DNA from: an uncultured Gardnerella sp.
Lineage (GTDB): Bacteria; Actinomycetota; Actinomycetes; Actinomycetales; Bifidobacteriaceae
Direction of reading: 5' to 3'
Length of the DNA: 64,000 bases
NCBI GenBank assembly: GCA_947289115.1
Contig: CAMYPG010000003.1
Span: 32,027-96,026 of the forward strand
Shown here: in pieces, positions 63,915-64,000 of the stretch
Position numbering within the stretch: position 1 is the stretch's first letter
Layout of the letters: each line of letters begins with the position of its first letter
Translations under genes and position numbers: made by a program
The notes under the pieces: model-generated
The model's database searches: none
What the model saw: the letters and a program-made list of their open reading frames with translations, nothing else
What the model was told of the DNA's origin: nothing

Positions 63915-64000
63915 TCAGGCGTTTACGCGATCGATGCCGGACTGCACGTCAGCAATCACGGAATCCCAAGACTTGATGAAGGCGGCAACACCGTCGGCCT
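63915..64000 (-). CDS. tal: C-terminal end of a probable transaldolase
   Basis: Only 27 residues and the stop are inside the window: ADGVAAFIKSWDSV then IADVQSGIDRVNA. The DGVxxFxxSWDxxxxxV pattern is like the C-terminus of actinobacterial transaldolases, and its bias toward C at third codon positions suggests a highly expressed gene. Location near pgk/tpiA fits. The rest lies beyond the window, so the call rests on a short match. Confidence 0.55.
   Translation of the reverse strand, partial: ADGVAAFIKSWDSVIADVQSGIDRVNA

Overview
The window looks like a chromosome segment of a low-GC member of the Bifidobacteriaceae, most likely Gardnerella. The evidence is actinobacterial gene content (whiA, a mycobacterial-type pyrF relative next to carB, a PriA without helicase motifs, a Tal/TpiA/Pgk block), Bifidobacterium-like gene order (efp-nusB-carA-carB-pyrF-gmk-rpoZ-metK-priA), AT-rich spacers, and a giant LAKTG-anchored surface protein of a type common in vaginal bifidobacteria. 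The species call is inference. No tRNA, rRNA or CRISPR array was recognised.

Layout. 1-5.6 kb: an acyl-CoA ligase cut by the window edge, then a minus-strand group (orphan sugar-binding-like lipoprotein, fructosamine-kinase-like protein, two small membrane proteins). 5.8-18 kb: leuS, competence genes comEA-comEC, holA, the tRNA t6A genes tsaE-tsaB-rimI-tsaD, trmI and a SixA-like phosphatase. 18.4-21.6 kb: metE-metF behind a leader with two hairpins. 22.4-29.4 kb: a surface protein of roughly 2,300 residues with about 15 FIVAR-like repeats, split by one missing A in a homopolymer, with a G9 tract upstream of its promoter. 30.2-34 kb: glnE and a RelE/ParE-type toxin-antitoxin pair. 34.2-40.7 kb: the pyrimidine operon pyrB-C-F-K-D-E, with pyrB fused to a PyrI-type zinc domain. 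40.7-57.7 kb: a YccF protein, a zinc-ribbon protein with a dead beta-lactamase-like domain, then efp-nusB-carA-carB, a degenerate pyrF paralogue, gmk, rpoZ, metK, priA, aroE, rapZ and whiA. 58.4-64 kb: pgk, tpiA, secG, a HAD phosphatase, an AlbA_2/ATPase regulator-like gene behind seven helically phased CGGACG boxes, and the end of a probable transaldolase gene.

How the genes work together. CarAB and PyrB-C-K-D-E-F together make UMP from glutamine and aspartate. MetE, MetF and MetK form the methionine/SAM branch. Pgk and TpiA with Tal belong to central sugar metabolism. TsaB/D/E make t6A on tRNA.

The least explained material lies in the long spacers. At least three families of dispersed repeats fill them (8.85-9.3, 18.0-18.3, 21.66-22.0, 29.5-30.1 and 57.7-58.2 kb). 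In two of these families the terminal inverted repeats differ between copies while staying self-complementary within a copy. Many gene boundaries also carry short tandem duplications that span stop codons, Shine-Dalgarno sequences or start codons.
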